Shown: positions 1 through 6,621 of the stretch, piece after piece
Numbering within the stretch: position 1 is the stretch's first letter
Layout: each line of letters starts with the position of its first letter
From: an uncultured bacterium
Lineage (GTDB): Bacteria > Bacteroidota > Bacteroidia > Bacteroidales > Bacteroidaceae
NCBI GenBank assembly: GCA_905215655.1
Contig: CAJMQT010000045.1
Coordinates: forward strand, 1-15,044
Reading direction: 5' to 3'
Length of the DNA: 15,044 bases
Program-made: the position numbers and the translations under genes
Notes under the pieces: generated by a model
The model's input: the letters and a program-made list of their open reading frames with translations, nothing else
Told to the model about the DNA's origin: nothing
Database searches by the model: none

Positions 1-1141
1 ATGTGTGTCCCTCGTTCATCTCTTTCGAGTCAATCTTGCGACTGTCGATACTGCGCCAGGCATAAACGATGTAGGCAAGAACGAAAGGTACGAGTATCGA
101 GACATACGCCATTACTTCAAGGGTAAACCGGCTGGAACTACTGTTGTAAAGCGTCAGAGAACTCTGCAAGTCGGCTGTTGAAGGATAATAGGCGGTATCG
201 TTGTAACCTGCCACCAGCAACAAAGCAAGGACGGTAAGCACCGTACCAGCGCCGGCAAACCAAATGCCCTTGTCGAAACCGGGCTTCCATAATGTGCGGA
301 CAATTCCCCATAATACGGCAACAACGCCGAGAAGAAAAACCACCGAGACAATCGGCAGAGCGATAAAGTTTTCCAGATATTTGTATTGCTCCATGAATAT
401 CTCTCCCGTTTCGGGATTTACGGCAAAGCCGTCGGCTACCAATGTGCGGATTACAAACGCCAAGAAGAACAGCAGGAACAGTCCCGTATTACCCCAAAGA
501 GAGCGGCGGCAACGTGCCGTCAGATCCTTATCGTCGATATTGTTGATGAAGTAGAGCGAGCCTAATATGCGTGCAAGGAAGAAGACCGCCAGACCCAATA
601 CCACATTCCAAGGATTGAGCAGCGCGTCAAGACCGTGACCGGCATTAGCCCAGCGGCTTATTACGGGCATCATCGTGTCGGCAATGTTGCCTTTGTCGAT
701 ATAGAACGCCGAGCCTGTGAAGAACGTTGCTACGGCGCCGCCTAACAGGACCGGACCCACCACGCCGTTGATTACCAGAAACGTCCGATAAGCAGTCTTG
801 CCCAAGAGGTTGCCGGCTTTTGACTGGAACTCGTAGCTGACAGCCTGCAACACAAAACTGAACAGAATAATCATCCACAACCAATAGGCGCCGCCGAAGC
901 TCGTACTGTAAAACAGCGGGAACGAGGCGAAAAAGGCGCCGCCGAACGTTACGAGCGTGGTGAACGTAAACTCCCACTTGCGCCCCGTTGAATTAATCAT
1001 CATCTTCTTCTGCTCCTCCGTCTTGCCTAAGCAGAACAGGAGCGAGTTGCCTCCCTGAACGAACAACAGGAACACCAAGATAGCACCCAGCAGGGAAACT
1101 ATGAACCACCAATAATGTAAAAGAAAAAGATATGTATTCAT
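1..1141 (-). CDS. cydB: Cytochrome bd quinol oxidase subunit II (CydB), 3' end cut by window
   Basis: Membrane subunit that pairs with CydA in the bd-type quinol:O2 oxidoreductase. Reading the minus strand from the ATG at 1139-1141 gives an uninterrupted frame of 380 codons with no stop before the window edge. It starts MNTYLFLLHYWWFIVSLLGA and has the usual run of hydrophobic helices. Internal stretches such as LLFVQGGNS near the N terminus and KWEFTFTTLVTFGGAFFASF a little further on resemble CydB of Bacteroidota. The last readable residues (KEMNEGHT) are hydrophilic, so probably only a few codons are missing. It lies 74 nt downstream of cydA on the same strand, with no clear terminator or promoter between, so the two are inferred to be co-transcribed. 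No strong Shine-Dalgarno sequence is seen, only the A-rich leader usual in this phylum. Confidence 0.95.
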   Translation of the reverse strand, partial: MNTYLFLLHYWWFIVSLLGAILVFLLFVQGGNSLLFCLGKTEEQKKMMINSTGRKWEFTFTTLVTFGGAFFASFPLFYSTSFGGAYWLWMIILFSFVLQAVSYEFQSKAGNLLGKTAYRTFLVINGVVGPVLLGGAVATFFTGSAFYIDKGNIADTMMPVISRWANAGHGLDALLNPWNVVLGLAVFFLARILGSLYFINNIDDKDLTARCRRSLWGNTGLFLLFFLAFVIRTLVADGFAVNPETGEIFMEQYKYLENFIALPIVSVVFLLGVVAVLWGIVRTLWKPGFDKGIWFAGAGTVLTVLALLLVAGYNDTAYYPSTADLQSSLTLYNSSSSRFTLEVMAYVSILVPFVLAYIVYAWRSIDSRKIDSKEMNEGHT

Positions 1142-1215
1142 TGTAATTTATGTTTTTAAAGTTATAACTTGGCAATGCGATAATCCGGAAATGTCTTATC
1201 ATTAATCCTTTATGG

Positions 1216-2769
1216 TCAGTCGTTGATTTCCGGTCCTTTCTTTATTGCTTTCAGCATTATTCCAACCTCGGCTATCAGCATGACAGTGAAAAGAACGAGG
1301 AAGATAAAGAAGGTGGTCTGTACGGAGCCGACATCCAATTTGGATATGGCGGCACTTGTCGGCAACAAGTCTTGTATTGCCCACGGCTGACGACCGCATT
1401 CGGCAACCACCCAACCTGCCTGTCCGGCAATATAGCCCAACGGAATGGAGAGCATCGCAATCCAGTGCATCCATGTCATGGCGGCAAGATCCTTCTTATA
1501 GACAAAGAAGAGTACCACAATAAAAAAGAGGATGAAGTAACCGCCCAACATTACCATTATACGGAACATGTAGAATGTAAGCGGAACGTTTGGCACAAGC
1601 TCGTTAACGTCTTTGATATATCCGTAGCCGAAGTAGGCAACATTATTCCGCAACGTCTTCTTGGCGACAGCCGCACGTGCAGTATCGTTATCGGCTCGGG
1701 CGGAACGATAGTCGGCAAACGCCGCGATGGCGGTCTTACCGCGCTCTATCTTCTCTTCAGCTGATAGAGCTTTCGTCCCGTCGGTCTGCACGTAACCGCC
1801 TTTCAGCAGGTCATTTATGCCCGGTACAAAAGCGTTCATATCTCGTTCTGCAAGCATGGAGAGCATCTTAGGCATCTCGACGCGGAACAGGAACGGAGCA
1901 ACACCGTCTTGCGGAGTCTTCTTTGCGGGATTGAGCACTCCGACTGCAACCAGTCCCGCACCTTCTTCACCATCGTAGTAGCCTTCCATCGCAGCAAGCT
2001 TCATCGGTTGTTTCTGTGCCACCTGATAGCCCGAGCCGTCGCCTGTCCACGCTGACAGTACGGCGGCAATCAGACCGACCCAAGCGGCGAGCTTTATGCT
2101 TGCAATCGCGAACTTACGCTCGCGCCGTTTAAACAGGAACCAACAACTGACACCAATCACGAACAGAGCGCCCAGCACCCATCCGGACAATATGCTGTGG
2201 AAAAACTTATTGACCGCCATCGGCGAAGTTGCAACAGCAAGGAAGTCGACCATCTCATTGCGTGCGGTATCAGGATTAAACTCCATGCCGACGGGGTTTT
2301 GCATCCATGCGTTTGCAACCAAGATCCACCATGCGGAGATGATGGCTCCAAGACCGGTCAGCCAAGTGGAGGCAAGATGAAAACGCCTGCTCACCTTCTC
2401 CCATCCGAAGAACATCACAGCAATGAAGGTCGCCTCCATAAAGAACGCCAAGATACCTTCGATAGCCAGCGGAGCGCCAAAGATGTCGCCTACAAACCAG
2501 CTGTAATTGCTCCAGTTTGTACCGAACTCGAACTCTAAAATCAATCCGGTTGCTACACCGACGGCGAAGTTGATACCGAAAAGTTTCATCCAGAACTTCG
2601 TGGTCTTTTTCCAAAAGTCATCTCCCGTTCGGTAATAAACAGTCTCCATGAGTCCCATGATAAGCGCGAGTCCAAGCGTAAGCGGAACGAAAATCCAATG
2701 ATAAATCGCAGTCAGGGCAAATTGCGCCCTCGACCAATCAATCAATGTGATGTCAATGTGATTAAGCAT
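1216..2769 (-). CDS. cydA: Cytochrome bd quinol oxidase subunit I (CydA)
   Basis: Haem-bearing subunit of cytochrome bd, the high-affinity terminal oxidase of the inner membrane. It takes electrons from quinol and reduces O2 without pumping protons. The 517-residue product is normal in length. Family residues can be placed by comparison with E. coli CydA: His24 (haem b595 ligand type, in ALTAIYHWIFVPLTLG), Glu104 and Glu112, His191 and Met405 (haem b558 ligands), Lys257 and Glu262 in the quinol-binding loop, and the signature GWVVAECGRQPW at 452-463. The Q-loop between about 250 and 385 has a long hydrophilic part (YVQTDGTKALSAEEKIERG onward). It sits 23 nt after the DUF4492 gene and 74 nt before cydB, all on the minus strand, so one operon is inferred. 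Expression from the promoter near 3040 would fit an oxygen-scavenging role in an anaerobe that tolerates traces of air. Confidence 0.98.
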   Translation of the reverse strand: MLNHIDITLIDWSRAQFALTAIYHWIFVPLTLGLALIMGLMETVYYRTGDDFWKKTTKFWMKLFGINFAVGVATGLILEFEFGTNWSNYSWFVGDIFGAPLAIEGILAFFMEATFIAVMFFGWEKVSRRFHLASTWLTGLGAIISAWWILVANAWMQNPVGMEFNPDTARNEMVDFLAVATSPMAVNKFFHSILSGWVLGALFVIGVSCWFLFKRRERKFAIASIKLAAWVGLIAAVLSAWTGDGSGYQVAQKQPMKLAAMEGYYDGEEGAGLVAVGVLNPAKKTPQDGVAPFLFRVEMPKMLSMLAERDMNAFVPGINDLLKGGYVQTDGTKALSAEEKIERGKTAIAAFADYRSARADNDTARAAVAKKTLRNNVAYFGYGYIKDVNELVPNVPLTFYMFRIMVMLGGYFILFFIVVLFFVYKKDLAAMTWMHWIAMLSIPLGYIAGQAGWVVAECGRQPWAIQDLLPTSAAISKLDVGSVQTTFFIFLVLFTVMLIAEVGIMLKAIKKGPEIND

Positions 2770-2792
2770 AAATATTAGAATTTGTAATTATA

Positions 2793-3014
2793 TCAGTTAT
2801 CAATCGCTCTTTGTATCAGTTCTCCGCTGACATAATCGTCTTTTTCATTACCCGCCGCCGAACTGTTCAGAAAATCGGGAAAGAAGAAAAGACGTAGTAT
2901 GAAAAAGATAATGAACAACTTCAATAGAATGATAAGCCACAAGACACGACCTGTCGTCATGCTCCGGAAACCATCCAAATAGAAGTGCAAGACAGTTGCT
3001 GCAAACTGTTTCAT
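2793..3014 (-). CDS. DUF4492 small membrane protein, first gene of the cyd operon
   Basis: A 73-residue protein with one strongly hydrophobic segment (about residues 23-45, rich in Leu, Ile and Phe), a basic N-terminal part and an acidic, polar tail (EKDDYVSGELIQRAIDN). The sequence resembles DUF4492, a family that sits directly upstream of cydA in Bacteroidota and in some Campylobacterota. Its function is not established. Position, size and a single membrane helix suggest an accessory role in assembly or stability of cytochrome bd, by analogy with the unrelated small CydX/CydH subunits of other bacteria; that is inference. The ATG at 3012-3014 lies about 20 nt after the predicted transcription start of the operon promoter, which makes it the leader gene. 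It could also affect translation of cydA, whose start is only 23 nt downstream. Confidence 0.85.
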   Translation of the reverse strand: MKQFAATVLHFYLDGFRSMTTGRVLWLIILLKLFIIFFILRLFFFPDFLNSSAAGNEKDDYVSGELIQRAIDN

Positions 3015-3036
3015 ATTGATTAGATTTAAGCCGTTA

Positions 3037-3068
3037 CAAATATAAAATACTTTTATAAAACCGACAAA
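3037..3068 (-). promoter_or_regulatory. Promoter of the DUF4492-cydA-cydB operon
   Basis: On the minus strand TATATTTG (plus-strand 3037-3044) matches the Bacteroidota -7 box TAnnTTTG exactly. A -33 TTTG lies at 3065-3068, with a 20-nt spacer. Transcription would start near 3030, giving a leader of roughly 15-20 nt before the ATG at 3014. This is the only full match seen in the gap, which supports a single promoter for the three genes. Confidence 0.75.
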
Positions 3069-3122
3069 TTAATGACGAAAAGTTTCACAATTTAGCGGCA
3101 GTTTTTGATATAAAAACCGTAA

Positions 3123-3153
3123 TTCGGGTAATTGGTGAACAGAAATTTATTTG
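3123..3153 (+). promoter_or_regulatory. Possible promoter of the DUF362 gene
   Basis: TTTATTTG at 3146-3153 matches TAnnTTTG at all but one fixed position, and TTCG at 3123-3126 is a one-mismatch -33 box with a 19-nt spacer. The start codon is 40 nt downstream. It is weaker than the other promoters in this window and is supported mainly by its position. Confidence 0.35.
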
Positions 3154-3193
3154 TAATTTCACATCCGTAACAAGACATTAAAAAAATTCAGAC

Positions 3194-4141
3194 ATGAGAA
3201 CTTTTATGATTTTTGCGGCGGCATTGCTCTTTCAACTTACCGCCGGAGCACAGTCAAAAGTGTATTTTACGAAAGAAATATCGCCCGAAGCGCTCGTCCG
3301 CATTTACGAAGCGTTAGGCGTCGAGGCTAAGGGACGCGTTGCGGTGAAGATAAGCACGGGCGAAGCGGGCGGTCACAACTATCTGAAACCCACGCTGATA
3401 CGCAACCTCGTGGACCGCGTCAACGGCACGATAGTTGAATGTAACACGGCTTATCCGGGCAAACGAAACACCACAGAGGCACACTGGCAGACCATTCACG
3501 AACACGGTTTCGACTCGCTGTTCGCCGTTGACATCATGGACGAGCAGGGCGATATCCGTATCCCCGTGCGCGACAAGAAGCATTTGAAATACAACATCGT
3601 CGGCTCCCATCTTGCCAACTATGACTTTATGATCAACCTCGCCCACTTCAAAGGTCACGCAATGGGCGGTTTTGGCGGCGTACTGAAAAACCAGTCGATC
3701 GGCGTTTCGTCGAGCGCGGGCAAGGCATACATCCACACCGCAGGCGCCGTACAGAGCCCGTCAGAGCTGTGGGGACACCTTCCGGCACAAGACTTCTTCC
3801 TCGAAAGCATGGCAGCAGCGGCACAAAGCGTTGCCGACTACTTCGGCGGACACATTATTTATATTAATGTGATGAATAACATGAGCGTCGACTGCGACTG
3901 CGACAGTCATCCGGCAGCTCCCCAACTGAAAGACATGGGCATACTTGCATCACTCGACCCCGTGGCACTTGACCAAGCATGTCTCGACAAAGTGTTCACA
4001 CACAAGTCGGCACCGGGCGACAACGAGAAGCCGTTAATAGAGCGCATAAACCGCCAGCATGGCACTTACATCACCGATTACGCCGAGAAAATCGGTTTCG
4101 GCAGCAAGACTTACACCATCGTCGACATTGATGCGAAATAA
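3194..4141 (+). CDS. Exported DUF362 domain protein
   Basis: A 315-residue protein with an apparent Sec signal peptide (residues 1-20, a hydrophobic core then LTAGAQ; cleavage likely after AGA). The remainder looks like a DUF362 domain. Family-like stretches include KISTGEAGGHNYLKP near 52-66, HFKGHAMGGFGGVLKN at 151-166 and CDCDSHPAAP at 234-243, followed by DMGILASLDPVALDQACLD at 247-265. Many DUF362 proteins carry a ferredoxin-type CxxCxxC cluster; none is present here, only Cys83, Cys234, Cys236 and Cys263. His151, His155 and the CDC pair are plausible metal or cofactor ligands, but that is inference, and no reaction is established for this group. The gene is single and divergent from the cyd operon. 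The 3' flank holds a long hairpin element instead of a compact terminator. Confidence 0.85.
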   Translation: MRTFMIFAAALLFQLTAGAQSKVYFTKEISPEALVRIYEALGVEAKGRVAVKISTGEAGGHNYLKPTLIRNLVDRVNGTIVECNTAYPGKRNTTEAHWQTIHEHGFDSLFAVDIMDEQGDIRIPVRDKKHLKYNIVGSHLANYDFMINLAHFKGHAMGGFGGVLKNQSIGVSSSAGKAYIHTAGAVQSPSELWGHLPAQDFFLESMAAAAQSVADYFGGHIIYINVMNNMSVDCDCDSHPAAPQLKDMGILASLDPVALDQACLDKVFTHKSAPGDNEKPLIERINRQHGTYITDYAEKIGFGSKTYTIVDIDAK

Positions 4142-4178
4142 ATATCCTCATTTAAACCCAAATCGTCATTAGATTTTC

Positions 4179-4291
4179 TATCGTTTGTGTCTTAATATTC
4201 GACGGATTGTTTTCCGTATCGTCGAAGGCATAGCGGGCTATGTCGAGACGGTACGGGAGACAAGACGGCGGATAGAAAGGCACAAACGATA
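4179..4291 (+). repeat. 113-bp near-perfect palindromic (hairpin) element
   Basis: The ends are perfect 11-bp inverted repeats: TATCGTTTGTG at 4179-4189 and CACAAACGATA at 4281-4291. The interior pairs almost throughout, closing on catagc-gg-gctatg at 4229-4242, which is exactly the centre of the element. Of about ten mismatched positions in the 45-bp outer part, five are left T opposite right G. These would be G-U pairs in a plus-strand RNA but A-C mismatches in the opposite strand. No target-site duplication is evident. It may be a MITE-like or REP-like mobile repeat, or a structured 3' end of the DUF362 transcript. Confidence 0.8.
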
Positions 4292-4308
4292 AAAAAGCCA
4301 ATATAAAT

Positions 4309-4494
4309 ATGGAAATAATGGTTCTTGGGTCTAATGACCTCTATCGGCAAACTTCCAAAGAAAGATATGTAGAACTGTTGAATCATTGTCCCGACATTTT
4401 TCAGCACATCACACTCAAAGAGCTGGCATCCTACCTGCAAATCACTCCGACACACCTCAGCCGCATCCGTAAAGAGATACTTTCCGGGAAATAA
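4309..4494 (+). pseudogene. C-terminal remnant of a Crp/Fnr-family regulator
   Basis: The frame encodes 61 residues. Residues from about 18 on (KERYVELLNHCPDIFQHITL, then ELASYLQITPTHLSRIRKEI) match the C-terminal winged helix-turn-helix of Bacteroidota Crp/Fnr-like activators. In those proteins a segment of the type 'ERYLxLLxxxPDIxQxIPLKYIASYLGITPxxLSRIRK' closes the molecule. The N-terminal cyclic-nucleotide-binding-like domain and dimerisation helix (about 130-150 residues) are missing. An in-frame stop lies at 4273-4275, and upstream DNA is the hairpin element, so the gene appears truncated at its 5' side. A short expressed DNA-binding peptide cannot be excluded. No convincing promoter was found for it. 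Confidence 0.6.
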
Positions 4495-4517
4495 TCCTGT
4501 TTTTTCACCGTTATATA

Positions 4518-4545
4518 ACAACTTTCAACCTATGTTGAGAGTTGT
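4518..4545. promoter_or_regulatory. 28-bp palindrome beside the lipoprotein promoter (operator or terminator)
   Basis: ACAACTTTCAAC (4518-4529) and GTTGAGAGTTGT (4534-4545) are inverted repeats with one mismatch and a 4-nt centre. It ends 15 nt before the -7 box of the next gene and so overlaps the -33 region. As RNA it would also form a stem after the regulator remnant, but the following bases (TTCG) are a poor U-tract. An operator is therefore slightly preferred. Confidence 0.5.
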
Positions 4546-4560
4546 TTCGTAAAAAAGCCC

Positions 4561-4568
4561 TAACTTTG
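4561..4568 (+). promoter_or_regulatory. Promoter -7 box for the lipoprotein/metallopeptidase pair
   Basis: TAACTTTG matches TAnnTTTG exactly, 29 nt before the ATG at 4598. No good TTTG is present at the -33 distance; that region is occupied by the palindrome at 4518-4545, which suggests a promoter that is regulated or needs an activator. Confidence 0.6.
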
Positions 4569-4597
4569 CCCGAAAAACATTTGCGAAACGGAAAAAT

Positions 4598-5215
4598 ATG
4601 AAGAAAAAGGCTATCTTATATTTAGTTCTGATGCCTCTAATGGCACTTGTTGCAACATCGTGCGAGAAAGATGAAGATGGTTACTACCTGTCATCAGTAT
4701 ATACTACGGCGTCATATGACGGCATAAATTATATCGACCGCAAAAAATCTTTGTTACCAGTCTTTCCCGGAATTCCGTCCCCTGATAGCCAACTTCTGAC
4801 AAATTCATCTACTGTTTCTGATAGTAATATTTTCCCTGTTCTGTTCATCGAAACATGGCTGAAACCCGTAGAAGAAAATATGCAGCAGTCATTTGACCTA
4901 AACATCTATCTGCGCAATATAGAACCAGGTAAAGACCTTGTAGGTCGCGAATTTGCTATCTCACCCTCGGATGCTTTTACTCGCGACTATACAACTGAAG
5001 CCCTCAGCATTATCGCACGTGATAAAATTGATGTTGTCGCCATGTATTATCGCAGTGAGTCATATGGATCCGAAACATTCATTCCTTGTTCGGGAGTACT
5101 TCGCATCACAGAATACGATGAAAGGAACAATAACATCAGCGGCGAGTTTTCCCTTTCGGCTGATGGTAAGCCATTGAAAGGAAACTTCTATAAAATTTCG
5201 CTGGGAAATAATTAA
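4598..5215 (+). CDS. Putative lipoprotein of unknown function
   Basis: A 205-residue protein beginning with a lipoprotein signal peptide: KKK, a hydrophobic core, then VATSC with Cys22 as the probable lipidated residue, followed by the acidic EKDEDG. An acidic stretch after the Cys is typical of Bacteroidota lipoproteins sent to the outer membrane or cell surface. The mature part looks like a single beta-rich domain: alternating hydrophobic strands near 83-106 (FPVLFIETWLKP, FDLNIYLRNIE) and a C-terminal ISGEFSLSADGKPLKGNFYKISL, the kind of end seen in small sandwich or DUF5025-like lipoproteins. I do not recognise the family with confidence. The stop codon is immediately followed by the ATG of the metallopeptidase-like gene, so the two are very likely translated from one message and may act together in the envelope. 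Confidence 0.8.
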   Translation: MKKKAILYLVLMPLMALVATSCEKDEDGYYLSSVYTTASYDGINYIDRKKSLLPVFPGIPSPDSQLLTNSSTVSDSNIFPVLFIETWLKPVEENMQQSFDLNIYLRNIEPGKDLVGREFAISPSDAFTRDYTTEALSIIARDKIDVVAMYYRSESYGSETFIPCSGVLRITEYDERNNNISGEFSLSADGKPLKGNFYKISLGNN

Positions 5216-6325
5216 ATGAAGAAGATTATCACAATTATTCTTGTGTTGCTTGCACCGTTCTGTGTTAAGGCGCAAGACTGGGCTGTAAAGGCTCAATACG
5301 ATGAACGTATTGAGCTGATGAGCATAATATGCCATCTTGCCGGTTTTCAGGAATACAACATGAACATGGGCGGCGATTATATTGCAGACATTGACAATTA
5401 TTTTGCTGACGTAAAAAATCATCCGGCTGTGGAAATGATGGATAGCCTTCGCCGGGTTAAAGGTATCTCTTTTGATTCACCTATGGCGTTTGCCGTCAAT
5501 CTCGAAAAAATTGATAACGGCTTTGTTATCGTCAACGATTCTGTTGCCCCGGAGCGGCGTTGGGCAGGTGTCAATTTGAATAAGGCAACCGCAACAATCT
5601 CTGACTTCTATAACAAGAGTAATTTTGCGAACTTCTTTGAGCGTCACAAACCTTTTTATGAAAAGATTTGCTCGCTTTTCGGCGCCAACGTCATTTCCAA
5701 ATTCAACCAAAACTGGTATGAACAGTTTTATGGTGTACCACCAACCGACAGTTTCAAGGTCATATTAGGATTTACCAACGGAGGCGGCAATTATGGTCCG
5801 TCTCGTCAGTTGCCGGGTAAACCTCGTGACGTATATGCAATTATTGGTTATGCGTTGGACGATAATAGGGAACCATATTATTCATCTGAGCCGGAAATGT
5901 ATCTCAGCACACTGGTACATGAGTTCAACCATTCATTTGTCAATTCTCTTGCCGATAACCCGGCATTTGCTCAGAAAATGCAACTTGCCGGAAATAATAT
6001 GCTGGCATATTCCCGAAAGGTAATGCGCAAAAACGCATATTCTACTTGGCAAAATCTTGTCAACGAATCAATAGTCCGTGCAGCCGTTATCATTTATCTG
6101 ATGGATAATGAAGTTCCACAAGATAAAATACGGCAGAGTGTGATTGATGAAATGTCGGTCGGCTTTTATTGGACGCCTGACTTGGTAAAATGCCTGCAAA
6201 ACTACTCTCAACATAGGGATAAATATCCGTCTATTGACTTGTATTATAATAAAATAGCAGATTTCTTTGATAATTACGCTAATAACAATTCGAAAAAGGT
6301 CGATGCAATATTCAATCAAGAATAA
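5216..6325 (+). CDS. Secreted DUF4932-type zinc metallopeptidase-like protein
   Basis: A 369-residue protein with an N-terminal Sec signal (residues 1-19, core IITIILVLLAPF, cleavage near VKA-QD). The key motif is LVHEFNHSF, giving HEFNH at 235-239, an HExxH zinc site. NESIVRA follows 45 residues later (Glu284) and could supply the third, gluzincin-like ligand. The preceding PEMYLSTL and the overall layout resemble DUF4932, a Bacteroidota family predicted to be metallopeptidases; no substrate is known. The ATG at 5216 directly abuts the stop of the lipoprotein gene (TAA ATG), indicating coupled translation. I infer a periplasmic or surface enzyme, perhaps working with or on the lipoprotein. 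All likely zinc ligands are present, so nothing suggests an inactive copy. The 3' end runs into an AT-rich stretch with a transposase relic. Confidence 0.85.
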   Translation: MKKIITIILVLLAPFCVKAQDWAVKAQYDERIELMSIICHLAGFQEYNMNMGGDYIADIDNYFADVKNHPAVEMMDSLRRVKGISFDSPMAFAVNLEKIDNGFVIVNDSVAPERRWAGVNLNKATATISDFYNKSNFANFFERHKPFYEKICSLFGANVISKFNQNWYEQFYGVPPTDSFKVILGFTNGGGNYGPSRQLPGKPRDVYAIIGYALDDNREPYYSSEPEMYLSTLVHEFNHSFVNSLADNPAFAQKMQLAGNNMLAYSRKVMRKNAYSTWQNLVNESIVRAAVIIYLMDNEVPQDKIRQSVIDEMSVGFYWTPDLVKCLQNYSQHRDKYPSIDLYYNKIADFFDNYANNNSKKVDAIFNQE

Positions 6326-6409
6326 TTTGTCATTGCGAAAATCAGTTTCTATGTATCTTAACGTCAGTTCGACGAATTCAGAATAATATGTCTGATGTAC
6401 GTTGTAAAT

Positions 6410-6502
6410 TGATACACGGCATTTTTCCATCATGGTATCAAAAAAATTGCAGAAATCATCTTCCATACAAAATAATTCCGTAATTTTGTCCTCGGTGAGC
6501 AT
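6410..6502 (-). pseudogene. N-terminal fragment of a transposase (IS982-like)
   Basis: On the minus strand an ATG at 6500-6502 opens MLTEDKITELFCMEDDFC followed by NFFDTMMEKC. This closely resembles the start of Bacteroidota IS982-family transposases as I remember them (a 'DKxTEIFCxxDDFCKxFD' pattern). The rest of the transposase, including any DDE catalytic residues, is absent; after about 30 residues the frame continues into unrelated sequence and the metallopeptidase gene. It is therefore a relic. A gapped inverted repeat (about 6324-6341 and 6555-6574, sharing AATTTG and GCGAAAA) may mark the ends of a 250-bp internally deleted element, but it is AT-rich and could be chance. Confidence 0.45.
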
Positions 6503-6621
6503 TGCGATTATTGTTCGTAATCCTTTGTAAGTGAGCATTACAAAATATCAATATTTTTCGCTAATCACCAAATTTACAGACTGTTATAACATTGTCGAAA
6601 TCACATTAAACAATTCTTCTT

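Noticed and set aside
1372..2538. Several plus-strand frames across cydA
   Set aside because: They are shadows of cydA in other frames, rich in residues from antisense codons and without recognisable motifs.
3101..3117. Fnr-like site in the cyd/DUF362 intergenic region (GTTTTTGATATAAAAAC)
   Set aside because: It has only 6-bp AT-rich arms and does not fit the TTGAT-N4-ATCAA pattern; expected by chance in such DNA.
6068..6538. 156-codon minus-strand frame as a whole protein
   Set aside because: Most of it is antisense to the metallopeptidase gene. Only the segment starting at 6502 resembles a known protein, so just that part is reported, as a relic.
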